A stretch of DNA of 64,000 nt, taken from Mytilus galloprovincialis. Taxonomy: Eukaryota > Mollusca > Bivalvia > Mytilida > Mytilidae. The stretch lies in contig NC_134840.1 in assembly GCF_965363235.1 (NCBI RefSeq), positions 94,314,416 through 94,378,415 of the forward strand, in the 5' to 3' direction. The notes beneath the pieces were generated by a model, which did not search any database, was not told the DNA's origin, and worked only from the letters and a program-made list of their open reading frames with translations. Positions 1 through 10,400 of this stretch are shown here, piece by piece. Numbering within the stretch: position 1 is the stretch's first letter; every line of letters begins with the position of its first letter. Both the position numbers and the translations under genes were made by a program.

Positions 1-536
1 ACAAAATAGACGTAAAACATTAATATCGATTCATCGCAAATAACTCCAGTACTGCTGTAACGATAATATAGAATTACTTTAAAAGTTAAAATGTAAAAAC
101 TTAGATATTTACTGTGAAGAAATATCGTATCGTAATTCCGAATTCATTTCGTAGTTTACAATCAAATTGATACATCCGCGTTTCCGGTTTATATTCAGAC
201 TCGAAAGATACATGTTGCCTATCATTAATTTGCTAGATAAAGTCATTTAAAATCTTTTCATTTGTCAACATTTGCTTTACGAATTTCTTCGACCTTTTAC
301 ATTACCAGTACGAATCTTTTTGTTTTTGCTGCAAATTAGCTATACCGGTAATGCATAATGGTTACATGACTTCTGAATTTGTCATTGTCAAGCTCCACTT
401 GATTTTAACCCCCCCCCCCTCCCAAAAAAAAGAATAGAAAGAAAACTACATGGGGACCTTCATGACAGATTTTGGTCATTTTCGACTAATGGAGGACCAT
501 GAAGGCTTTGCATTTGAACTGTTACAAACGGCAATT
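1..536. other. intergenic, no gene seen
   Basis: AT-rich sequence without a convincing exon. A poly-C run lies near 410-420. Short open frames here have no recognisable similarity and no supporting splice sites. Confidence 0.6.
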
Positions 537-760
537 AATAAATAAATTCATCATGAATACCAAGACTAAATTTTGTATATACGCCAGACGCGCGTGTCGT
601 CTTCAAAAGACTCATCAGTGACGGTCGAATCAAAAAAGATAAAAGGGTCAAATAGAGTACGAAGTTGAAGAGCATTAAGGACCAAAGTTCCTAAAAGTTT
701 TGTCAAATACAGCTAAGGTAATCTATGCCTGAGGTAGAAAAGCCAAAAATATTGATACGT
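537..760 (-). repeat. ACGCCAGACGCGCG mussel repeat with degenerate hammerhead-like core
   Basis: Dispersed repeat also present at 22818-22978 and, more decayed and inverted, at 61512-61681. On the minus strand 577-623 reads CUGAUGA, a stem GUCU/AGAC, then GACA where an intact hammerhead has GAAA, then a short stem ending GUA. The core looks damaged in this copy. The remainder (to about 760) matches what I remember of the full-length mussel repeat. Confidence 0.7.
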
Positions 761-1595
761 ATGTAATGGAAATTCAAATAAAAATAATTTAAATAAGCAA
801 TGAATAGTATGTTCAACTTTCCTTACATGGAAGGATGAAATACTTTCGATCACGCTACACTGTACAGCGTAGACACGATTTTTGATGGTGCAAGTTCCTC
901 TATCGTTCAATTTTCATCCATCGAGACCCCTGGTTACAGACTCGATCCTCTGAATGTATTTTGAGAGAATGTTTGATTTATTGAAGATTGATTTGCTTGA
1001 TTGAGTGTTTGTTTGCTCGATGTCTATTGCCAAGTATTTAATGAACTAAAAGGTCTCAGAGATGTATGATATACATCAATGTTACAGCAAACCAACAAAC
1101 TACAAATAACCATCAGAAATTCATTTTGAGGAAGATATGATAAATAAATCTACAAGGTGGTGGGTTGCTCGGCATGAAGGATGGAAAATTTGACTTTCAA
1201 ATGTGTTTTGATAACTAATCTTTGATGGCTCAATAATGTTTTACACAACTACGAAACTAACTCTATTTATTAAAATTTTGTCTCTTCTTTAAGTCAATTT
1301 TTTATAAGTAACTCACGTGCTTATAAAATATCGTTGAATCTTATCGCTGAATCGTATCGCTGCGATCAACTCGATATTTCTATGAATAAGCTTAGATGAT
1401 TCCTACCGGCTGGATTGTTCACGGAATTTTTTAATTATAATTCCTTCAAGGGTTTTGGTATTTATTCAACCTTAGCTTTATTATCTTAATTGTTTTGAGT
1501 GTTTCTGATTAGGTAACTTCATAAAAGCGCTTTAGATCCATACATTCATAGTGTCTTTTTTATATTATATGTCTATGTTTCAGATCGGTACTTTT
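761..1595. other. intergenic, nothing recognised
   Basis: No exon, structured repeat or RNA gene was recognised. The sequence is AT-rich with scattered short open frames only. Confidence 0.5.
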
Positions 1596-2027
1596 TATGC
1601 CCCACCTACGATAGTAGAGGGGCATTATGTTTTCTGGTCTGTGGCTCCGTTCGTCCGTCCAGGTTAAAGTTTTTGGTCAAGGTAGTTTTTGATGAAGCTG
1701 AAGTCCAATCAACTTGAAACTTAGTACACTTGCTGCTTATGAGATGATCTTTCTAATTTTTAAGCCAAATTAGACTTTTGATCCCAATTTCATGGTCCAC
1801 TGAACATAGAAAATGAAAGTGGGAGTTTCAGGTTAAAGTTTTTGGTCGAGGTAGTTTTTGATGAAGCTGAAGTCCAATCAACTTGAAACTTAGTACACTT
1901 GTTGCTTATGATATGATCTTTCTAATTTTAATGCCAAATTAGATAATTACCCAATTTCACGGTCCATGGAACATGGAAAAGGATAGTGCGAGTGGGGCAT
2001 CCGTGTACTTTGGACACATTCTTGTTT
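1596..2027 (+). repeat. TGCCCC...GGGGCA dispersed repeat with internal duplication
   Basis: The repeat begins TGCCCCACCTACGATAGTAG and ends in a GGGGCATCCGTGTAC segment. It contains two copies about 169 bp apart of a block starting CAGGTTAAAGTTTTTGGTC. The same family occurs inverted at 26806-27100, and its tail (ACTACCTCGATCAAAAAC then GGACGGACGG) recurs at 55410-55535. It is non-coding and its transposon class is unknown to me. Confidence 0.75.
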
Positions 2028-3050
2028 TTAATCTTTTTTGTGCTTAGTATCGGTTTGATTCGTATAGTCCTTTCAAACTAATTTTAACAGTTTATTTTGA
2101 TGTTCTGTTGTCCCTCAACTGTTTAAAGTTTCACAGAGAGCCTATAATACTTTAATTATTCTTTTTTTGCTGTCTGTCATAATTGTTTTCGTTTAATATA
2201 AATTTTTAGACTTTTATGGCGTCCCATTGTCTCATTTGGTTAAAAGGTTATTTTGTCTGTGGACAGTTAATTATAAATGTGTTAATTTCTATTCCTATGT
2301 CGATTAACCGCTATTTTTATAGGTTCATCAGGTCATAGAGATTCATTAATCAGAATAGATTTTATAAGGTTTTATTATGACATGAGGTTAGATTACAGCA
2401 GAATAATCTCGCTTCTCGCAAAATAACATCAATTATGTATTGTTTCATAATCGACAGCTGAAACGAAATTCCGGAAGCTTAGTCTTAATTTTCGTTCGAA
2501 CACACCATACCACCCATATGGAAATTTCGTTGTCTTCATCAAAGAAGAAACATTTGGATTCTAAGAACAAATTTCCTCCTAAGGCTTATGGAAAATCCAC
2601 TTTATTTCTAAATAAAGTCGTGGTTCTTTGGAAATATAAAATTGGATGAAAATCGTATTTTCTGCACTCAGTAATATCATAAAAGTTACAGATCAAGTTT
2701 CAGTTTCTTCAGGATGAAAGATTTTTGCTGATGTTTTTGCCCACTTCCTCATGATTTCGAAATCACCTGATCCGGTTTGGTAAAAAGTAATTCAAATTTA
2801 GATTTCTAAACAGTAAGTTGGTTTTTAGCTTAAAATAGATGCATGTTCAAGGATTCGGTTGCGTCAGCAGTTGTTAGTAATGTCCGCATCTTTAAATAAA
2901 TATTCTGTTCCCAAAAGGATAAGATGAAATGTCCCTACTACTATAGTACCACCATACTATGATATAGTAGGAAGTGTATCATTATAGCAAACGCAGTACC
3001 GTAATGAAATGCAGCAGTGCATTATCATATGACAGGCGAGTTAGTTTTCC
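2028..3050. other. intergenic, nothing recognised
   Basis: No supported gene. A 69-codon open frame near 2440-2649 has no recognisable domain and no flanking splice sites, so it is not called. Confidence 0.5.
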
Positions 3051-3193
3051 TAGTTGGATTGTTTTACATTGTCATATCGGGGCCTTTTATAGCTGACTAT
3101 GCGGTACGGTGACCTATAGTTGTTAATGTCTGTGCCATTCTGATCTTTTGTGGACAGTTGTCTCATTGGCAATCATACCACATCTTCTTTTTT
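3051..3193 (+). repeat. SINE-like mussel repeat, 3' part
   Basis: Contains GGGGCCTTTTATAGCTGAC and ends TTGTCTCATTGGCAATCATA followed by CCACATCTTC and a T run. Related tails occur at 21125-21190, 28622-28690 (minus), 32405-32540 (minus), 36716-36790 (minus), 38505-38560 (minus), 58630-58795 and 60540-60590. It abuts the gustatory-receptor-like exon fragment that starts at 3196 and probably interrupted that exon. Confidence 0.65.
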
Positions 3194-3195
3194 TA

Positions 3196-3273
3196 GTGCT
3201 CTTGTCTTGGCTTATTACAAGTTGGGTTTATATATGTGCTACATGTATATCAGCAGCTATTCTACACGAAAGG
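3196..3273 (+). pseudogene. gustatory-receptor-like TM6 exon fragment (relic)
   Basis: The frame reads VLLSWLITSWVYICATCISA followed by AILHER and then a GTAATT donor. This aligns residue for residue with the end of the exon at 8125-8597 (LVFWLISSCVYIGVSSVSAS...), including the position of the splice donor. Only the TM6 end remains; a SINE-like repeat sits directly upstream and no TM4/TM5 coding was found. I read it as the remnant of a third, older GRL copy. Certainty rests on the match to the better copy in this window, not on a database search. Confidence 0.6.
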
Positions 3274-4425
3274 GTAATTTAAAATACTAGTTGGTACTTA
3301 TAAACGTAGAAAGAAACTCAAGCACAAACCCTTATACGTTTTCGAAATCTGACATACGGACCCCATAATGCAAATTGATTTCTCTAAAAGGACACCTTTT
3401 TCGGGAATATGTACAAAATAGCAAGTCACTAAGTATATTTGTTGTTTTGAAATTATATATATAACAGTATGAAAATTCCATAAAACACAGACGAGCAGGA
3501 TAGGATGATCATAAACCTCAATTGATATCCGTCAAATTATTAATTTAAAAGTGTAACAATGTATCGATACTACTGTTAGAACTTCTCAAAATTGAGTTTT
3601 TTGTGGATGCACTCCTATATTTTTTTTATGTTGCATATATAATTATGATATGGAATAAGTAAGCCTTAGTCGCACACACATCTTTTCCTAAACAAGTCTG
3701 TCGTATATACCGGTATTCACGTATTTTATCAGTAAAGGACGACTCAATTTGCCAAGCCTGCCAGGACAAGAATTTGTTAATTCAACAAAAAAAATAGATT
3801 TTGAATTAATTATTGAAATGCTGACTCCGCTTGCCGTGACAGTGCAAAGGTATTCGTGTTTCTTGAGATAATCTTGTCTTATTTTTCTTTTGAATACACT
3901 ATAATTTTGAGTGTTAATTTCAATATAACAAAGCGTTATACATTTATAGTATAAGATAAGATTTTTTCTTCTTTTATATTTTTCTCTATTGAATTGCACA
4001 TTTTGTCTTCCCAATTGAAAATTACTCACAAATCCTCTATCCCAGTACTGGGGGGTTGGATAAAATCAAAGTAACATAAGTTACAAGATCAACTCGAAAT
4101 GATTGAACTCACTAGTGCATTATGTTATCAAAGTTACATATCCATCGGTACAAAAATCTCGATTTCTCTGATTTACCAATGGTTTCCTTTTCTGGTTTGT
4201 GACATATAGACAGAGTGTGCATTCAAATGGCAGGTGGTGTATGCATATCAGGATATGCTACACTTATCAAGCCACCCGTCCTCAATCTTTTTTGAGTTTC
4301 TGCTGTTCTTCAGTTTTTGTGTAAATTGATTTGTCTTCTTAATCGATTTATGAGATTTGAACAATAACTTTATATACTAAACAGTAGGAGTTTGTTCGTT
4401 ATTGAAGGACCTGCAGACACCATCA
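3274..4425. other. no gene recognised
   Basis: AT-rich sequence. A 113-codon minus-strand open frame at 3688-4029 is low-complexity and unrecognised. No structured repeats were seen. Confidence 0.5.
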
Positions 4426-4690
4426 ATTGTTCATCTCTGAGCCTGTGTCTATTTGTCTTCATCCTCATTATTGTAAGACGTACGGCGACCGTTAATTATT
4501 CATCCATGTTTCCTTTGTCTGTTTGTTTTCATCCTCATTATTTAGGCCGTAATGCGACCTTTAATTGTTCATCTTTGCTTCCTTTGTATATTTTCCTTCA
4601 TTCTCATTATTGTAGGACGTACGGCGACCGTTAGTTGTTCATCTGTTTCCTTTGTCCATTTTTCTTCATCCTCGTCATTTTCATGTTGTA
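4426..4690 (+). repeat. tandem repeat, about 70-bp unit, 3-4 copies
   Basis: Successive units share GTTCATCT, TTTCCTTTGTCT, TTCATCCTCATTATT and GACGTACGGCGACCGTTA at a period of about 70 bp (starting near 4428, 4498, 4567 and 4637). Overlapping open frames here follow from the repeat. Confidence 0.75.
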
Positions 4691-4810
4691 CGTTGCTGTT
4701 TTATGTGATAATCCGCTGTATACACTGTATGATAGAACGAGACAATATCTTTAATTGTAATAATTGATAGGAGTCTAACCTTGATTGCATGCATTGTGTA
4801 GAAGTAAAAT

Positions 4811-5635
4811 GGGTCGGGAGATATCTGTTTGCGCCAAAAATGCGTCCTTTTGCGCCACAACTTTTTTTCTCCAATGCTACGTTTGCGCCATAGGTTTTAA
4901 AATTACATGCCAACGGGTCAATCGAAAATGTATAGCGCAAAAATTTGGCAGCAGTCCTTTTGCGCCAATTACTGTTTTTCAGGGGTATCATTTGCGCCAA
5001 ATTTTGTTTTCCAAATGTATCAATTGCGCCAATATTTAGAACTCATTTGCGCCAATTTACCTGTACACATATCTATCATAAATATTAATGATTAATATTT
5101 ATTTATTCTTATTTTTGGCTTAAAAAGTATCGTATGTTCGGATATTTCACCAAGAAGATGAGCATCTGGAGAGAAGAGACGTAAAGTGCACTAGAAAGTC
5201 AATGTACAGTGAGAGAATAAAAACTTATTGCTTTGCTGAGTATTTAATAAAGATATGCCAATAGAGAAGAAAATAGAAGCTTTTGCTGACTATGTTTTAG
5301 CCACATATGTTCTTTATTATTAAGAATTATTATGAACTGTTTTATGCATTTCCTCCTTTAATGTTTGTGTTTTTGGACAAGAAAGTGACATTACAAGCTA
5401 CTACATACATTAAATTGGGAAGTACCCATGCAGCAGCAGTAAGAAGAAGATATGTTTGAGAAAAAGAAACATTTGCCGTGTAAACTGCCGGTTCCAAGTC
5501 CGCATAAAGGAGTAGGGAAGTCTTTGTTCTTGTAATTGGCGCAAATGATACCATATAATTATTTAACCTGTGGCGCAAACGTAAAAAAAAGTTGTGGCGC
5601 AAAAGGACGCATTTTTTGGCGCAAACGGATCTCTC
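4811..5635. mobile_element. non-autonomous element with TIRs made of repeated TTTGCGCCA words
   Basis: The left arm (4811-5055) carries seven copies of (T)TTGCGCCA, near 4828, 4848, 4882, 4958, 4991, 5023 and 5045. The right arm (5536-5635) carries at least four copies of the reverse complement TGGCGCAAA. The outermost ~90 bp of each arm are inverted copies of each other (GGGAGATATCTGTTTGCGCC on the left). The interior has no transposase-like frame. Open frames in the arms on both strands are shadows of the repeated word. The exact ends and the target-site duplication could not be fixed. The superfamily is unknown. Confidence 0.75.
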
Positions 5636-5706
5636 CCAAAAATTTAATGATTATAGGTTTAAGTTTTAAAATGATTACTTTCGCAAAACCTTTTTTGTGT
5701 GCAACT

Positions 5707-5870
5707 ATACACCTTATCGCTATTCCCGGCTGACCCGTCCGCTTGAACTTTTGACGTCAACAACAATCACTTTTCCATTGTGGCGTCAGACATTTTGTTT
5801 TATGACGTCAAAATTTTACGGGAACCTGTGTGATTTTCAGCAATGGCGGACAAATAGCGATAAGGTGTAT
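5707..5870. mobile_element. small MITE, TIR ATACACCTTATCGCTATT
   Basis: ATACACCTTATCGCTATT at 5707-5724 is exactly inverted at 5853-5870. The element is 164 bp and non-coding, with TGACGTCA-like motifs inside. The target-site duplication was not resolved. Confidence 0.65.
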
Positions 5871-5954
5871 TGTTTTCGTGATTGGACCACTCTTATCGTG
5901 TTATTGGATATTCCTGTCAATTTCGAAATCTCCAAAGGTTTATTTTCAACAATG

Positions 5955-7250
5955 AATAGATGGTTTAAACCTTAAATCTAACCGTGAAAAACGAATGTTC
6001 CAGTCTAAAATTTCAAACCAAAAAAAGACCTTTTATTGATATTTTCAAACTCATTGTATATCAATGGAAAACCTGAACCCATAGAGAAAAAAATGCTTTT
6101 AAGTGCATATTGTTTGTTTGATTGGAAAGAGGAATTAAGATGTCGAATGCAAAATCATTGCCATTTTCCATTTTCTTGTACGGCTTAGTTTACAATATGT
6201 TAGAAACAGCACTGAGTAAAACTTACATTATGTGTTTAACTTATGGTCTAAATAGTCAACGAGGATATATTTAATTAAACCACAGCCTTTTATCCTTCAA
6301 CGTTTTTTTAGTAACTTTTAAAAGCTGTTTGTTATCCAGTAACTTCAGAAGGAAAAGAAAACCTAAAAAAAACAAGAACCGTTTCTTGGTTCTTGCAGTT
6401 TTAAGGGTTAGAAGACGGGGCGAGCGAGTATTTTGCATTCGAGCATTAAACTGGTTAAAAATAAACTGGCCTCTAATAAAAATGATATTATAGTGCAAGT
6501 AAATATGCATCAATTCCAGAGTAAAATTAAATAAAAGTATATTTATTTAAGTAATTAAAATGTAAAGAAAATCAATACCAATTATGATTACTAATGATAT
6601 GATGATTCAATAATTAAAGTTACAACGATTACGATTGCGTTAGACTATTGGCATACAATTTAAACAATGCATCCTGAACTCCAAGGAAAATTCAAAAAGG
6701 AAAGTCCCCAAACAAATGGCAAAATCAAAAGTTCAAACACATCAAACGAATGGATAACAACTGTCATATTCCTGACTTGGTACGGACATTTTCTTATGTA
6801 GAAAATGGTGGATTGAACCTGACTTTGAAAACATCATGGCTTCATCGACAAGGAGGAGAACAATATTCGAAAAGTCGTCTTCAAAACTTGCTTGGACCAT
6901 CGAAAACACTCGGAACACAGATGATATTTTGTATACTATGTACTGGTACATCACTTAGAACTATGTAAAACTATCAGCATATTGGATAGCTGTTCCAGTT
7001 GGCTTTTGTTTACTTGGTTTGTGCTTAACATTGCAAATGGCTGTTTTATAGCATTTGTACTTCTACACGATCATATGAAAAGTTTGGTACAGCAATGTTG
7101 GTGTTTTGGCTCATTTCCAGTTGTGTTTATATAGCCTTCAGCTCTGTCTCGGTCTCCATTCTGCACGAAGAGGTATTTTAATATCTGTGAAAATAAACGA
7201 AGACATCTTTTTACACGGTGAACGAGTAAATTTATATATTTTTATATAAA
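5955..7250 (+). pseudogene. gustatory-receptor-like gene, broken tandem copy
   Basis: This segment is a partial tandem duplicate of 7247-8680. The 5' block (5955-6250) aligns with 7247-7530 and encodes, from ATG 6139, MSNAKSLPFSIFLYGLVYNM and on to ...YGL, the GRL amino-terminus. The 3' block (about 6936-7172) aligns with 8366-8597 and carries the TM5-TM6 coding plus a conserved GTATTT donor at 7173. The intervening 6251-6935 is unrelated to the intact copy, and a one-base deletion relative to the better copy (near 7063-7080) breaks the TM5-TM6 frame. It is therefore called a pseudogene. The duplicates also share intron sequence beyond the donor (ATAAACGAAGACAT...GGTGAACGAG). Confidence 0.7.
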
Positions 7251-7443
7251 TGGTTTAAACCTTTAGTCTAACCGTGAAAAAAGAATGGTCAAGTCCAAAA
7301 TTTCAAGCATAGAAAGGACCTTTCATTGCTATTTTCAAACTCCTTGTATATCAATGGAGAATCTGAATCCATTGAAAAAGAAAAATGCTTTTAAGTGCCT
7401 GTTATTTTTTTTATTGGAAAGAGAAAATAGTTGGCTATTTTCT

Positions 7444-10400
7444 ATGTTCTTGTTCGGCTTAGTTTACAATATGTTAGAAACAGCACTGTGTAAAACTTGT
7501 ATTATGTGTTTTACTTATGGTTTAAGGAAGCTCGCGTGTCATGTTTTGAATTTTAGTAAGATTTTCGGAATCCTCTGGTTTTATCCATTTGAATTGCCCG
7601 GTAAAATTACCTGTTTTTCTTTTTATAATTCTTTTGCATGTATAATGATAAGCTGTCTGTTAATGTCTTATAAATTTTTTTTTTTTTTTTTTTTATAGTT
7701 TTTGAGGACTTGAACTTGCCATGATAAAGTTATGAAAAGTCAAGAGAGAACATTTTCCCGCCAAAATTTCAATGGCTAAAACAAGCACGGTGTCAGCAGA
7801 CCTATATATATTTTTTTTGCTTTTTTGCTTCCTTTATTAATCCCCTATCAATATATGCTATAGTGATTTATATATCTTAAGACTTCGTGTTTGATGAACC
7901 AGCTTAGCTAAAATTTATGTAAATAAATATCTGAGCGAACTCATACTTAAACATTTCGGCCGTTTCCTAAAATCAATTAAGGATAAAGGATTCTTGAGGG
8001 GCCGATATGAACCCTTTCAAGGTTTACAGGCAAAATGTGATCCTGAAATGAAAAATTTATCGTTATGAACATAAATATTAAATAACAACAACACAAAACT
8101 CCAAACAACCAATAATGTTTACAGTGCTTGGAACAGCATCAGATTCGCTCTCGCTCGTTTTTGTAACTCCATTTGAAATGACAATGACCGTAAAAGTGTT
8201 TGCTTATGCAATAAATATTATTGACACAATAGCATGGATATTTCCAGTTATATTCTTTTTGCTTCTCAGTTCAATCCTAAAAGATGACTTAGAGACATTC
8301 AACAGCTTTCTCTACAAGCAAACTAAGGATAACTGTGGTAAAATTGTAAAAGACCTTACTAAGCTTCGGACAGTACACTTAGAACTATGTAAAACTATCA
8401 GTATATTGGATAACTGTTTCAGTTGGCTTTTGTTTACTTGGTTTGTGCTGAACATTGCAAATGGCTGTTTTATAGCATTTGTACTTCTTAACGAATCATA
8501 TGATAAGTTTGGTACAGCAATGTTGGTGTTTTGGCTCATTTCCAGTTGTGTTTATATAGGCGTCAGCTCTGTCTCAGCCTCCATTCTTCACCAGAAGGTA
8601 ATTTTATGTCTATGATAATAAACGAAGACATTTTTTTATACGGTGAACGAGTAAATTTATATATTTTTATAAGCGGATTTAATAAAACAAAATGTCATTC
8701 GACTAATGATATTGAATCAAACTACACAATAGTTCACGTAATGATAAAAAAAAATAAGAATAACCAAGATACAAATTCAAAATGTTTTCCCGTTTCTCTG
8801 GTTTTTATCACGTGATTAGAAAGAAAATGAAGTGTTGTTACTCTCTCAACAAAAATATGGATTTCGGTTAGTTATACAGGAGATTTTGGAGTAAGATTTC
8901 AACAACTGTAAATATTATACTTTTTGAGCTTATTGGCTAAATTTCGGAGATCTTGAACCCATATTAGAACTTTTTGATAACAACAAAACTATTATTTTCA
9001 CTGAGACCTGTCCTGTATACCCTGGGGGATAAACAGTGTATATATTGAAAACTGTTCATTAAACATTGAATGAAAGTGGACTTTGGACTATAGTAAAATC
9101 AGCTGTTTTATAGTAAACTTGACCTATTCACCTATAAGAACAACCAATCATATAAAAAAATGTCGATGAGCGATACGTCGAGGTTGATTAAAGAGAGCCG
9201 AAGAATAGTTGACGCTTCCAATGATGTAAATCTGAACTCCGGCACATTGCTTAACATGATTTTGGAAATAGTTACGGGTATCGACTCTACAATGAGACGA
9301 ATGGAAACAAGTATGGAGAAGCGCCTTGATGATTTGAAACAGGATTTCTTAACGGTGTCAGCTAGGGTTAGAACATTAGAAAACCAGGCGAGCGATTTCA
9401 ACAAAAAGCTGTCAGACTGCGAGACTAGCTGCCAAGGTGTTAGCAATCTTTTCGATCAGGTATCTGGACAAGTAAAAACTAACAGACGTAATATAAACAA
9501 TCAGGATACGAGAATTAAGAAACTCGAAGACAACACCATCGTCCGACCGGGTGTTCCACCAGTCATCAATTCAAAGGAAATTGAGTCCTTAAAGGCAGCC
9601 ATTCTTGACTTGCAATGCAGGTCAATGAAAAACAATCTGATCTTTACGGGATTGCATAGAGTTCCGGGTGAAGATACGGAAGAGCTTTTGCGATCTTTTC
9701 TATACGATGAGCTGAGGATCGACTACAGGATCGAATTCGGCAATGTCCATCGATTCCGAACAAAGGGGGACAACAGAAGAGCACCGATAGTTGCAAGATT
9801 CCTATATCACCGTGATCTGGAATATGTTTTAGCAAATGCTACCAGACTAAAAGGTAGACCATATGGAATACGGGAGCAATTTCCTCATGAAATTGAACAA
9901 AAGCGGAAGGAACTGTATCCGGTGTTAAAACAGGCCAAACAGCAAAATAGACAAGCCTCTCTTGTGCGTGATAGGCTATACATAGACAATCAGCTCTACA
10001 TTCCTGACAGGGTACTAGAGGACACTAGAACGGAGCATACTGGCTCTTCATCAACAAACCATGACACGAGCCCAAAAGGGTCTTATTCTAGTGATACCCC
10101 TCCTAGCAAAAGACAGCGACAGGGACCGTCTCCTGGCCCACCGCACACAGATGATTCACCAAATTCTGGCAGATAGGGGAATGGTGCAAGAGGACAACCT
10201 CAAAAGAAATCGAAAAATTATGAAACTGTGAATAAGAAATATACAATTAACAATGATAGTTTAAATATTTGTTTCTTAAATGTTTGTGGACTTAAGAAAA
10301 GACTATTGTCTCCTGATTTCATTGACATTTTGCTTGAACATGATATCTGTATTTTTGTTGAAACGATGTTAACTGATTTAGATAATTTAAACTTACCAGA

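Noticed and set aside
3688-4029. 113-codon minus-strand open frame
   Set aside because: Low-complexity, no recognisable domain, no splice or start context.
4701-5095. Overlapping open frames with CGAKGR-like peptides
   Set aside because: These are translations of the TTTGCGCCA words in the element arms; similar peptides recur at 5536-5733 for the same reason.
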